DNA of 64,000 nt from Winogradskyella costae (GTDB lineage Bacteria > Bacteroidota > Bacteroidia > Flavobacteriales > Flavobacteriaceae). Under the pieces are notes generated by a model. The model saw nothing but the letters and a program-made list of their open reading frames with translations. It was not told the origin of the DNA and ran no database searches. The stretch covers positions 1 through 64,000 of the forward strand of contig NZ_JABFDK010000009.1 of assembly GCF_013403865.1 (NCBI RefSeq). The letters are read 5' to 3'. Each line of letters starts with the position of its first letter. Position 1 is the first letter of the stretch. Position numbers and translations under genes: made by a program. Of this stretch, positions 44,978 to 54,504 are shown one piece after another.

Positions 44978-46600
44978 TTGAAACTAAAAGGAAACATAGT
45001 AGACATAGAAAATAGCAGAATCTTTAAAGGAGAAGTAACTATTAAAAATGGTAAAATCTCAAGTGTTGAAGAGGTAGACTGTGAAGAAAACCACTTCATC
45101 TTACCTGGTTTTGTAGATGCACATATTCATATTGAAAGTTCTATGTTGGTGCCTTCCGAGTTTGCTAAGATAGCTGTAAAACATGGTACAGTTTCTACAG
45201 TTTCAGATCCCCATGAGATTGCCAATGTTCTTGGTGTTGCAGGTGTAGAGTTCATGATAAATAATGGAAAAGAAACACCATTCAAATTCAATTTTGGAGC
45301 ACCATCTTGTGTGCCTGCGACGAGCTTTGAATCTGCAGGAGCGGTTATAGATTCGGATGATATAAAGGCATTAATGGAGAATCCAGATATTAAGTATTTG
45401 GCTGAAATGATGAATTACCCAGGAGTCATTTATGATGATGCTGAAGTGCTTAAGAAAATAGAATGGGCAAAACACTATAATAAACCAGTAGATGGACATG
45501 CACCAGGTTTAAGAGGCGATGATTTAACAAAATATATTTCTGCAGGAATTTCTACAGATCACGAGTGTTTCACTTTTGAAGAAGGTGCAGAAAAACTACA
45601 AAAGGGTATGAAAGTGATTATTCGAGAGGGTAGTGCTGCCAAAAACTTTGAAGCTTTAATTGGTTTGTTGGATGAGAATTACGAGAATATGATGTTTTGT
45701 AGTGACGATAAACATCCAGACGATTTATTATTAGGTCACATTAATCAATTGTGTGCAAGAGCAGTAGCAAAAGGAATTGATGTATTTAAAGTTTTGCAGT
45801 CGGCTTGTGTAAACCCGGTGAAACATTACAATTTAGATGTGGGTTTGCTCAATGTTGGAGATGATGCAGATTGTATCGTAGTAGAAGATTTAAAAGATTT
45901 TAAAACGCTTGAAACCTATATTGATGGTGAGCTGGTATTTGCTAATGGAGTTTCACATGTGAAGCATGTAGATTTTCAGAATTTAAATAATTTCAACACC
46001 GATAAAAAAGACGTTTCAGATTTTAGATTTGAATCTGATGCAAAAGAAATTAGAGTGATTGAGTGTTTAGACGGAGAATTAGTAACCAATGAAATTATCG
46101 TAGATTCTAAGATTGAAAATGGAAATCTGGTGTCTAATACTGAAACAGATGTATTGAAAATGACGGTTGTTAATCGTTATAAAAATGATAAACCTGCTAT
46201 TGCATTCATTAAAAATTACGGATTAAAAGAAGGAGCTATTGCAAGTTCTGTTGGTCACGATTCACATAATATAATTGCTATTGGAGTTTCAGACGAAGCC
46301 ATTTGTAAAGCGGTGAATTTATTGGTAGAAAATGAAGGTGGTATTTGTGCAGTTAGTGATACAGAACAGAAAGTAGTTGCACTGCCTGTTGCAGGAATTA
46401 TGAGTGATAAAAATGCCGAAGTTATTGGGAAACAATATTCAGAACTCGATAAAATGGCCAAACAATTGGGAAGTAAACTTCATGCGCCTTATATGAGTTT
46501 ATCATTTATGGCTCTGTTGGTAATTCCAGCTTTAAAACTAAGTGATAAAGGACTTTTTGATGGTGGTAAATTTGAGTTTACCTCAGTTGAAGTTGCTTAA
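44978..46600 (+). CDS. adeC: Adenine deaminase
   Basis: 540 aa, TTG start at 44978 ([15 protein letters not shown]). Amidohydrolase motifs: [13 protein letters not shown] (metal HxH), [26 protein letters not shown] and [12 protein letters not shown], plus the C-terminal AdeC domain with [12 protein letters not shown] and [13 protein letters not shown]. It converts adenine to hypoxanthine using a binuclear metal centre. Length is normal. Probably cotranscribed with tilS. Confidence 0.95.
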   Translation: MKLKGNIVDIENSRIFKGEVTIKNGKISSVEEVDCEENHFILPGFVDAHIHIESSMLVPSEFAKIAVKHGTVSTVSDPHEIANVLGVAGVEFMINNGKETPFKFNFGAPSCVPATSFESAGAVIDSDDIKALMENPDIKYLAEMMNYPGVIYDDAEVLKKIEWAKHYNKPVDGHAPGLRGDDLTKYISAGISTDHECFTFEEGAEKLQKGMKVIIREGSAAKNFEALIGLLDENYENMMFCSDDKHPDDLLLGHINQLCARAVAKGIDVFKVLQSACVNPVKHYNLDVGLLNVGDDADCIVVEDLKDFKTLETYIDGELVFANGVSHVKHVDFQNLNNFNTDKKDVSDFRFESDAKEIRVIECLDGELVTNEIIVDSKIENGNLVSNTETDVLKMTVVNRYKNDKPAIAFIKNYGLKEGAIASSVGHDSHNIIAIGVSDEAICKAVNLLVENEGGICAVSDTEQKVVALPVAGIMSDKNAEVIGKQYSELDKMAKQLGSKLHAPYMSLSFMALLVIPALKLSDKGLFDGGKFEFTSVEVA

Positions 46601-46633
46601 TATCTTGTTATATCTTGCAAGGTTTTAAAATTC

Positions 46634-46663
46634 TTGTAGGTATAAATTCACTATTTATCTTTA
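46634..46663 (+). promoter_or_regulatory. Candidate promoter of the CocE/NonD hydrolase gene
   Basis: TTG at 46634-46636, a 19-bp spacer and TATCTTTA at 46656-46663 (one mismatch to TAnnTTTG). Start expected near 46669, 20 bp before the ATG. Confidence 0.45.
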
Positions 46664-46689
46664 AACCTTTCAAAAATTAAAACGCTACT

Positions 46690-48573
46690 ATGATTAAAAG
46701 AATTCTACTTATTACATTCATTGTATTCACTTTTATAAGTTGTAAAAAAACAACCGATTCAGAAATTAAAGAACAGACCAAGGTTGAAGTCAAAGATACC
46801 TTTGTTCAAGATCATTACACAAAGCAAGAAGTGTCAATAGCGATGCGAGATGGTATAAATTTACATACGACCATTTATACTCCAAAAGATACCACAAAAA
46901 CGTATCCAATGTTAATGATGCGAACGCCATATAGCTCTAGGCCTTACGGAGAAAATGAATTCAAAACCAAAATTGGACCAAATAAATACCTGATGGAAGA
47001 GGGGAATATTATGGTGTATCAAGATGTTAGAGGACGTTGGAATAGTGAAGGTGTTTACGATAATATGCGTGCTTATATTCCTAATAAAACAGGAAAACAA
47101 TTTGATGAGGCTAGTGATACCTACGATACTATTGAATGGTTAGTAAATAATGTAGCTCATAATAATGGTAATGTTGGGACTTACGGAATTTCGTACCCAG
47201 GATTCTATGCCACTTATTCGCTTTTAGATTCGCATCCTGCATTAAAAGCGGTGTCACCACAAGCGTGTATTGGTGATTTTTTCTTTGATGATTTTATTCA
47301 TAATGGCGCTTATATGTTAAGTTATTGGAGAGCAACAGGTTTATTTGGTTATATGAAAGATCAACCCACAACTGAATCTTGGTATACATTACCAGATTTA
47401 CAAACAGAAGACCAGCATCAGTTTTTCTTAGATCATATGCCGTTAAGTAAATTAGATAAGTACTATGATAGTACCAATGTGTTTATGGAGCAACTGAAAA
47501 CACATGTTACTTATGATGACTTTTGGCAATCAAGAGGGATTATTCAACATTTAAAAGATATAAAACCAGCAACAATGATTGTTGGAGGTTTGTTTGATGC
47601 GGAAGATTTATACGGACCTTTTAATACTTATAAAGCTATAGAAAAGAATAGCAATAATTATAATACCGTAGTTTTTGGACCATGGAGTCATGGTGATTGG
47701 GCTAGAAATAGTGAAAGACAAGTGGTTGGTAATATTCATTTTGGAGACGGTATATCTGATTACTTTCAGAAGCATATTGAAACGAAGTTCTTTAATCATT
47801 TCTTAAAAGGTGAAGCTAATGGTGAGACTAGTTTAGCTGAAGCGCAAATGTTTAATACGGGGACAAAAGAATGGCAATCTTTTGAAACTTGGCCACCAGA
47901 AAACACAACTAAAGAAGATTACTTTATGCAACCTTACGAGCGTTTAGCACAACAAGAAAATCGTATGATAGCAACATCTGATTTTGTTAGTGATCCAATG
48001 AAACCAGTGCCATATACGGAAGATATAGGTGTTGGATTTACACCACGTAAATTCATGACAGACGATCAACGTTTTGCTTCAAGACGTCCAGATGTGTTAA
48101 CATTTGAAACTGAAATATTAGACGGAGATATCACGTTAGCTGGTGATATTTTAGCAAAATTGAAGGTTTCAACAACAGGAACAGCAGCCGATTGGATTGT
48201 AAAAGTGATTGATGTATATCCTGCAGATACTGAAAACACAGACGATGTTCAAGATCACTTAAAACTAAGTAATTACCACATGATGGTGCGAAGTGAAGTG
48301 TTACGTGGTCGTTTTAGAAACAGTATGTCAGAACCAGAGCCATTTATTCCAAATGAGAAAACAGCAGTTAACATAAAGTTACAAGATGTGTTTCATACGT
48401 TTAAAAAGGGACATAAAATTCAAGTACAAATACAGAGTACATTCTTTCCTTATATAGATGCAAATCCACAGACTTATGTAGATAATATTTTTGAAGCTAA
48501 GGAATCAGATTTCAAGAAACAAACACATAAAGTGTATAATGACTCAGCAATTGAGTTTACTGTACTTAAATAA
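46690..48573 (+). CDS. CocE/NonD family hydrolase, lipoprotein
   Basis: 627 aa. Signal peptide with a lipobox (FTFISCKK, C18), so probably lipid-anchored. An alpha/beta hydrolase core follows: nucleophile in YGISYPGFYATYS (S168), DVRGRW oxyanion-side motif, acidic residue in GLFDAEDLYGP and His in PWSHGDW. The C-terminal beta domain (about 470-627) has the jelly-roll seen in X-prolyl dipeptidyl peptidases and glutaryl-7-ACA acylases. It probably cleaves acyl-amide or peptide bonds outside the cytoplasm; exact substrate unknown. Confidence 0.92.
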   Translation: MIKRILLITFIVFTFISCKKTTDSEIKEQTKVEVKDTFVQDHYTKQEVSIAMRDGINLHTTIYTPKDTTKTYPMLMMRTPYSSRPYGENEFKTKIGPNKYLMEEGNIMVYQDVRGRWNSEGVYDNMRAYIPNKTGKQFDEASDTYDTIEWLVNNVAHNNGNVGTYGISYPGFYATYSLLDSHPALKAVSPQACIGDFFFDDFIHNGAYMLSYWRATGLFGYMKDQPTTESWYTLPDLQTEDQHQFFLDHMPLSKLDKYYDSTNVFMEQLKTHVTYDDFWQSRGIIQHLKDIKPATMIVGGLFDAEDLYGPFNTYKAIEKNSNNYNTVVFGPWSHGDWARNSERQVVGNIHFGDGISDYFQKHIETKFFNHFLKGEANGETSLAEAQMFNTGTKEWQSFETWPPENTTKEDYFMQPYERLAQQENRMIATSDFVSDPMKPVPYTEDIGVGFTPRKFMTDDQRFASRRPDVLTFETEILDGDITLAGDILAKLKVSTTGTAADWIVKVIDVYPADTENTDDVQDHLKLSNYHMMVRSEVLRGRFRNSMSEPEPFIPNEKTAVNIKLQDVFHTFKKGHKIQVQIQSTFFPYIDANPQTYVDNIFEAKESDFKKQTHKVYNDSAIEFTVLK

Positions 48574-48590
48574 TATGTAATAATCACATC

Positions 48591-48700
48591 AGAGTTCTCA
48601 CTTCGAGTGATTTCGAAGCATGAGAAATTGTATCGAGAAGTTTTTAGTAATTAATGCTTTAAAAAGTTCTCGATACAAAATTGCAAAAAAAAGCAATTTC
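48591..48700. repeat. Triple-hairpin intergenic element
   Basis: Three successive inverted repeats: TTCTCA-CTTCGA pairing with TCGAAG-TGAGAA (48595-48626); a stem near TTGTATCGAGAAG (48628-48646) with CTTCTCGATACAA-like sequence (48660-48677); and AATTGC (48679-48684) with GCAATT (48693-48698). Repeat elements of this look are common in Flavobacteriaceae intergenic DNA. It lies between the two hydrolase genes and may also stop transcription. Confidence 0.6.
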
Positions 48701-48760
48701 ATTATAACCGACTATAAGACAGGTTAATAGAGTAAGTTTAAATAGAGATAATTAAGAAAG

Positions 48761-49720
48761 ATGCCAGTAATAGAATCTACCTACAAACCGCCATTTTGGG
48801 CAAGAAAAAGTTTTGTGTCAACCGTGTTTTCAGGTTTAGCACGAAAGGTAAAAGGAGTAGAGCAAACGAGAGAACGTATCATTTTAGAAGATACCGATTT
48901 TTTAGATTTAGATTGGAGCTATGCCAAACAAAAATCTAATAAAGTTATTATTTTACTTCACGGTTTAGAAGGTCGTGCGCAACGCCCTTATATTACGGGA
49001 GCAGCAAAACTATTTAATGAAAACAATATAGATGCTTGTGCTGTAAATTTTAGAAGCTGTAGTGGAGAACCAAATCTGTTGTTTAGAAGTTACCACTCTG
49101 GTGCTACGGAAGACTTAGATGCTGTGGTACAACATGTTTTATCAAAAGGGCAATATGATGAAATCTATATTAAAGGCATAAGTTTAGGTGCTAATATGGT
49201 ATTAAAATACGTGGGAGAAGGTAGAGCACTTCCTACAGAATTAAAGTCTGTCATAGCTGTATCCTCACCTTGTGATTTAAAAGGTTCATGTGGCGAATTA
49301 CTAAGCTTGAAGAATAAACATTATGCTATTCGATTTTTAGGACATCTAAAAGATAAATTGAAGCCTAAGTTAGAGCAATTTCCTAATGATATATCTATGG
49401 CCGATTTTAATGCTATTAAAACCTTAAAAGATTTTGATGATATATACACATCAAAAGCACATGGTTTTAAAGATGCTTTAGATTATTATGAGAAATCGAG
49501 TTGTTCTCAGTTTTTGCCGAATATTAAAATCCCAGCTTTAATCATTAATGCACTCAATGATTCTTTTTTGTCATCGGGATGTTATCCTGTAAAAGAAGCG
49601 AAAGAGAACCCAAATGTGTATTTAGAAATGCCTAAATATGGAGGTCATGTTGGGTTTATTCAAAAAGGGAAGGTGTATTATAATGAGCAGCGTGCTTTGG
49701 AGTTTGTTAATAAATGTTAA
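48761..49720 (+). CDS. Alpha/beta hydrolase, YheT-type
   Basis: 319 aa. Oxyanion region LLHGLEGRAQRPYI (about 64-77), a conserved NFRSCSGEPN, nucleophile elbow GISLGANM (S141), acidic D267 in NALNDSF and catalytic H296 in KYGGHVGFI. The order Ser-Asp-His and the RSCSGE motif mark the YheT/ABHD1-like family of putative carboxylesterases. No signal peptide. A 3'-terminal fragment of a related copy lies at 53351-53440, beyond the large VCBS gene. Confidence 0.92.
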   Translation: MPVIESTYKPPFWARKSFVSTVFSGLARKVKGVEQTRERIILEDTDFLDLDWSYAKQKSNKVIILLHGLEGRAQRPYITGAAKLFNENNIDACAVNFRSCSGEPNLLFRSYHSGATEDLDAVVQHVLSKGQYDEIYIKGISLGANMVLKYVGEGRALPTELKSVIAVSSPCDLKGSCGELLSLKNKHYAIRFLGHLKDKLKPKLEQFPNDISMADFNAIKTLKDFDDIYTSKAHGFKDALDYYEKSSCSQFLPNIKIPALIINALNDSFLSSGCYPVKEAKENPNVYLEMPKYGGHVGFIQKGKVYYNEQRALEFVNKC

Positions 49721-49744
49721 TTTGCTGATTATTAATCTATATAT

Positions 49745-52700
49745 ATGAAACAGTTTTACGTTACGCTTATTTTGGTCTTTTGTTTGCAATTTTGTTTTGG
49801 GCAGATTGGGTTTGAAGAGAATTTTATAATTAATGAGAGAGAATTTGTAAATGACCCAACGAGCATTTTTAGTGGAGATTTTGATGGTGACGGTGATTTA
49901 GATGTGCTCGCTAGCTCTGACGATAAAATTGTTTGGTTTGAGAATGTAGATGGAAATGGTGATTTTAAAGTTAAACAAGTAATTAGTACAGATCAACGGC
50001 CTATAGAGAATATTTATGCAGCAGATTTAGATGGAGATGGCGATCTCGATGTGATTTCAGGTACTGGTAATAGTATCAGCGGGTCAATTGTTTGGTATGA
50101 AAACACCAATGGTCTTGGGAATTTTGGTAATCATATAGATCTACCCCAATCGTCTAGTTCTCGACCAACATTAGTTCATGCAACAGATTTTGATAACGAT
50201 GGGGATATAGACGTGCTTGCAGCCTCTTACATACAAGGTCGTATCTGGTGGTATGAAAATTTAGATGGTAATGGAAACTTCGCTGAACGAAGTCTATTAG
50301 CAATGGATACTAATGGTAATACTAGTAGTAATTTATCTTCATTTATTACTTTTGACTTAGATGGTGATGGGGATTTAGATATTATGTCTTCTCATGTTGG
50401 TGATGATAAAATAGTTTGGTATGAAAATTTAGATGGTTTAGGTAATTTTGGTGCGCAACAAATAATTAGCACTGAAGCAGATGGACCATATAGTCTATAT
50501 GCAATGGATTTAGATGGTGATGAAGATTTAGATTTTCTTTCTGCTTCATTGTACGACAACAAAATAGCATGGTATGAAAACTTAGGTAGTAATGGATCGT
50601 TTGGAAATCAACAAGTTATTTCTACTAATGTAAGTTTTCCAAGATCAGTATATTCTAATGATTTTGATGGCGATGGCGATATGGATGTAATTTCGGCATC
50701 GGCAACTGACAATAAAATAGCATGGTATGAAAATTTAGACGGTTATGGGAGTTTTGGAAGTCAACAAATTATAACTACTAATGCAGATTTTGCGGTATCA
50801 TTATATTCTGGGGACTTCAACGGCGATGGTTATATAGATGTTTTGTCTGCGTCTAGACATGATGATAAAATAGCGTGGTATGAGAACACTGATGGGCAAG
50901 GTAACTTTAGTATTCCGCAAATTATTTCAGCAATTGTTTACAATTTAACTTCTACACATGTTAGTGATATAGACGGAGATGGAGACGTAGATGTTTTGTC
51001 TGCATCTAAAGGTGATGGTAAAATAGCCTGGTATGAAAATATAGATGGTTTAGGTAGTTTTGATTTGGGTTTGCAAAGAACAGTTATATCTAATGGATCT
51101 GAATTTAATTCAGTTTATTCTGCTGATATTGATGGTGATGGAGATATGGACGTACTTTCTGCCTCGAGAAATTCAGATGTTATAGCATGGTATGAAAATA
51201 TAAATGGTTTAGGTAATTTTGGTCAACAACAACAAATAACTACAGATGCAGATGGTGCACAAAGTGTATACGCAATAGATATAGATGGAGATGGAGACAT
51301 GGATGTAGTTTCTGCTTCTGCTTATGACAATAAAATAGCATGGTATGAGAATACAGATGGTTTAGGTGGTTTTGGAAGCCAGCAAATCATTACTACTAAT
51401 GCAGAATTTGCAATATCATTATATTCAAGTGATCTTGATGGTGATGGTGATATGGATATAGTATCAGCGTCATTCAATGACAATAAAATTGCTTGGTATG
51501 AAAATACAGATGGGCAAGGTAACTTTGATAGCCAACAAATTATAACAACAGATGTTCTTGGAGCATCATCAGTTTATGCCGCTGATATAGATGGAGATGG
51601 TGATATGGATATATTGTCTACCTCAACTAGTGAAGGCAAAATTGATTGGTTTGAAAACATAAATGGATTAGGGAATTTTAGTCCTCGCAGAGAAATATCA
51701 CAAAATGTAATTCAAGCTAATAATGTTTCTTCTGAGGATATGGATAATGATGGAGATTTAGATGTAATTTCAACAAACCCATGGGGAGTTTCTTGGTTTG
51801 AAAATTTAGATGGTCAAGGAAGTTTTGGTATAAAACAAAATATGGCAGACAACATCAACGCGGATGTAGCAAAATCATTAAATGTAACAGATATTGATGG
51901 TGATGGGGATATGGATGTTCTCACAGCTTTTTCGAGAAATAATACTACTGAGCCAAAGGATAAAATTATTTGGTATGAAAATCTTGGAATATTAACAAAT
52001 GAAATATTAGGGCAAATACAACTTGATTTAAATTTGAATGGGTGTAGTTCCGAGGATTTCTTTGTACAAAATTTATTAGTTACAACAACAGATGGTCAGA
52101 ACAGTTTATCAAGTTTTACCTTGCCTAACGGTATTTATCAACTTTTTCCGCAAGAAGGAACTTTTATAACCGAAATGACGACGGAATTGCCAGATTATTA
52201 TAATGTAAGTCCTGGTACTTATACTTCAAATTTTGTTGGTTTAGGTAATAGTGAAACAATCGATTTTTGCATAGTGCCTACAATTGTTTTTAATGATTTA
52301 AATATTAGTATTTATCCTTCAATAAATGACCCAAGACCAGGCTTCAACACCACCTACCAAATAGTGTACAACAATATTGGCACAACCCAACTAAGCGGTT
52401 CAGTTTCCTTTGAGTTCGACGATTCAAAACTAAACTTCTTAAGCGCAAGTGAAGCCATAACGTCACAAACAGCAAACACATTAACATTCAATTTCATAGG
52501 TTTAAACCCTTTTGAAAAAAGCACCGTAGATTTAGAATTCAACGTGTTTGCACCACCAACCACAAACATCGATGATGAGCTAGTGGCAACTGCAACCATA
52601 AACCCAGTTTCTGGTGACGAAACAGAAGAAGACAATGTATTCGCTTTAAAGCAAACTGTTATAGGTTCCTACGATCCAAACGACATCACAGTCTTAGAAG

Positions 52701-53338
52701 GTGATGAAATCACGATTGAAGAAGCAGACAAATATTTACACTATTTAATCCGTTTTCAAAATACAGGAACCGCAAGTGCAATTAATGTAAGAGTAGAACA
52801 TATATTGGATAGTAAATTAGATTGGACCACTATGCAATTGGAAAGTTTAAGTCATGCGGGTCGTGTGGAAATAATTGACGAAACTGATGTCAGTTTTATA
52901 TTCAATACTATCAATTTACCAGATAGTACCAATGATGAGCCAAATTCTCATGGTTTTATTGCTTTTAAGATAAAGCCAAAGTCTAATGTTCAAGTAGGTG
53001 ATATTTATAGTGCTGTAGCCGATATTTATTTTGATTTTAATCCGCCAATTATAACAAATACAGTTAATACTCAAATTGTAGAACCTTTGAGTGTTGATGA
53101 GTTTAATAAGCAAACTGTTCAACTATATCCTAATCCAACAACTTCTATATTAGAAATAAAATCAAACCAAATCATTGATAAAATTTCTATAGTAGATATT
53201 AATGGTAGACTATTGAAAGAAATTAAGTTATCTAATTTAAACTACGATTTAGATGTTTCAAGTTTAACTAAAGGAGTTTATTTCTTGGAGATTCATTCTA
53301 GTGAATCAAAATTGACTAAGAAGTTTATTAAAAATTGA
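49745..53338 (+). CDS. VCBS/FG-GAP repeat protein with T9SS type-A sorting signal
   Basis: 1197 aa. Signal peptide MKQFYVTLILVFCLQFCFGQ. Residues about 30-750 hold roughly fourteen repeats of 43-50 aa with a calcium-binding-like DxDGDGDxDV core and IAWYENLDG, i.e. VCBS/FG-GAP beta-propeller blades. A conserved beta-sandwich pair follows (DUF7619-like, with GSYDPNDITVLEG and IYFDFNPPIITNTV) and then a type-A CTD (VQLYPNPTTSILEIKS ... GVYFLEIHSSESKLTKKF). It is secreted by T9SS to the cell surface; such proteins bind polysaccharide or other cells. About 430 bp of its 3' half uses clearly different synonymous codons (see findings). Confidence 0.9.
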   Translation: MKQFYVTLILVFCLQFCFGQIGFEENFIINEREFVNDPTSIFSGDFDGDGDLDVLASSDDKIVWFENVDGNGDFKVKQVISTDQRPIENIYAADLDGDGDLDVISGTGNSISGSIVWYENTNGLGNFGNHIDLPQSSSSRPTLVHATDFDNDGDIDVLAASYIQGRIWWYENLDGNGNFAERSLLAMDTNGNTSSNLSSFITFDLDGDGDLDIMSSHVGDDKIVWYENLDGLGNFGAQQIISTEADGPYSLYAMDLDGDEDLDFLSASLYDNKIAWYENLGSNGSFGNQQVISTNVSFPRSVYSNDFDGDGDMDVISASATDNKIAWYENLDGYGSFGSQQIITTNADFAVSLYSGDFNGDGYIDVLSASRHDDKIAWYENTDGQGNFSIPQIISAIVYNLTSTHVSDIDGDGDVDVLSASKGDGKIAWYENIDGLGSFDLGLQRTVISNGSEFNSVYSADIDGDGDMDVLSASRNSDVIAWYENINGLGNFGQQQQITTDADGAQSVYAIDIDGDGDMDVVSASAYDNKIAWYENTDGLGGFGSQQIITTNAEFAISLYSSDLDGDGDMDIVSASFNDNKIAWYENTDGQGNFDSQQIITTDVLGASSVYAADIDGDGDMDILSTSTSEGKIDWFENINGLGNFSPRREISQNVIQANNVSSEDMDNDGDLDVISTNPWGVSWFENLDGQGSFGIKQNMADNINADVAKSLNVTDIDGDGDMDVLTAFSRNNTTEPKDKIIWYENLGILTNEILGQIQLDLNLNGCSSEDFFVQNLLVTTTDGQNSLSSFTLPNGIYQLFPQEGTFITEMTTELPDYYNVSPGTYTSNFVGLGNSETIDFCIVPTIVFNDLNISIYPSINDPRPGFNTTYQIVYNNIGTTQLSGSVSFEFDDSKLNFLSASEAITSQTANTLTFNFIGLNPFEKSTVDLEFNVFAPPTTNIDDELVATATINPVSGDETEEDNVFALKQTVIGSYDPNDITVLEGDEITIEEADKYLHYLIRFQNTGTASAINVRVEHILDSKLDWTTMQLESLSHAGRVEIIDETDVSFIFNTINLPDSTNDEPNSHGFIAFKIKPKSNVQVGDIYSAVADIYFDFNPPIITNTVNTQIVEPLSVDEFNKQTVQLYPNPTTSILEIKSNQIIDKISIVDINGRLLKEIKLSNLNYDLDVSSLTKGVYFLEIHSSESKLTKKFIKN

Positions 53339-53350
53339 TTTGTAACTTAG

Positions 53351-53440
53351 AGCATTCCTGAAGGTCATGTTGCGTTTATAGATAAGGGGAATGTGTATTA
53401 TAACGAAAAACGTGCTTTAGAGTTTGTGACAGAAAACTAA
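53351..53440 (+). pseudogene. Remnant of the YheT-type hydrolase C-terminus
   Basis: After the VCBS gene, a 29-codon frame SIPEGHVAFIDKGNVYYNEK and so on ends in TAA and matches the end of the hydrolase at 48761 (GGHVGFIQKGKVYYNEQRAL). By hand about 54 of 66 bases agree. A stop codon (53348-53350) precedes it and there is no start, so it is not a gene. It is either the displaced original 3' end or a leftover of a second copy. Confidence 0.8.
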
Positions 53441-53619
53441 GTTTTTAAACAAAAGCATTCAATTTTATAATTGAAAAACATTCAGTATTCATCATTTTGT
53501 CTTAAAATTAGATTGTGGTAATAATTTAATAATATGCATAACATTATTGTGTAAATATTGTAATAATCGAATAACATTTACGTAATAGCTTAGGGGTTTT
53601 AATTTCATTTTTTTGTGAA

Positions 53620-54483
53620 ATGAAACTGAAACCCTTTTTTATAATCCAGATTTGCGCTTTTCTAATCTTTATAGCAAGAGCCTACCAATTTTATTTTTTC
53701 GGAGCACCATTTAGAGCCATCCTTTGGGATGAAAGCTTAATGAGTCCTATTGTAGAAAATGTTTTTAACACGCCGTGGTATGATTATGCTACAAGTTCTA
53801 AAACCAATAAAGGCATAGCGAATCTTACCTTGTTTTTTAGCGTCACATTATTTGTGTCCGCATTTGTCAGTCTCTTTTGGAAACAGATTCCTTATATAAA
53901 ACTTAAAAAAAGTATTATAGGGTTTAGTTTATTCATCTTATTTATACTTGGTGTATGTATGGTGAAAGATAAAAACTATGACTTCTTACAATTCTTTGAG
54001 CTTACCATGCAATTTGCGGCACCTTTAGTACTCTTCTTTACTAAAGATTTTGAAACACTTAATAAGCAGAAACTTATTTTTTGGTTAAAAGTATCAATTG
54101 CGTTGACGTTTATTCCGCATGGACTTTTTGCAATGGGATTCATATATGTGCCAGGTCATTTTATAGATATGACCATTAAAATATTAGGTGTCACAGAAAC
54201 TCATGCGAGGCAACTATTGTTTGCAGTTGGCCTTTTAGATGTCATAGCAGCAGTTTTTCTGTTTGTTCCTAAATTGGTGAAACCTGCTTTTATTTATATC
54301 ATCATTTGGGGAATCTTAACAGCACTTGCTCGAATAGTTGCTGGTTTTAATCCTGATTTCTTCCTTAATTCTATACATCACTTTTCCTATTTAACAGTCT
54401 ATAGATTACCGCATGGTTTATTGCCTCTGGCGACTTTAATGTTATATGGCATTTATGATAAAACACTTAAAACAAAACACTAA
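53620..54483 (+). CDS. Seven-helix membrane protein, hypothetical
   Basis: 287 aa. About seven hydrophobic segments (around residues 5-22, 68-88, 100-118, 126-142, 155-175, 200-222 and 225-245) with polar loops containing AYQFYFFGAPFRAILWDE and TKTKH at the end. Some similarity in style to DoxX-like or DUF-type quinone-linked membrane proteins, but I cannot name the family. Upstream spacer (53441-53619) is AT-rich with nothing else recognised. It starts 21 bp before the phosphoesterase gene, probably in one unit. Confidence 0.7.
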   Translation: MKLKPFFIIQICAFLIFIARAYQFYFFGAPFRAILWDESLMSPIVENVFNTPWYDYATSSKTNKGIANLTLFFSVTLFVSAFVSLFWKQIPYIKLKKSIIGFSLFILFILGVCMVKDKNYDFLQFFELTMQFAAPLVLFFTKDFETLNKQKLIFWLKVSIALTFIPHGLFAMGFIYVPGHFIDMTIKILGVTETHARQLLFAVGLLDVIAAVFLFVPKLVKPAFIYIIIWGILTALARIVAGFNPDFFLNSIHHFSYLTVYRLPHGLLPLATLMLYGIYDKTLKTKH

Positions 54484-54504
54484 AACTAAAAACTAAACCC
54501 TATT

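Noticed and set aside
49850-52000. Regular repeats that could suggest a CRISPR array
   Set aside because: They are in-frame codons of VCBS blades within one open gene, with no constant-length spacers.
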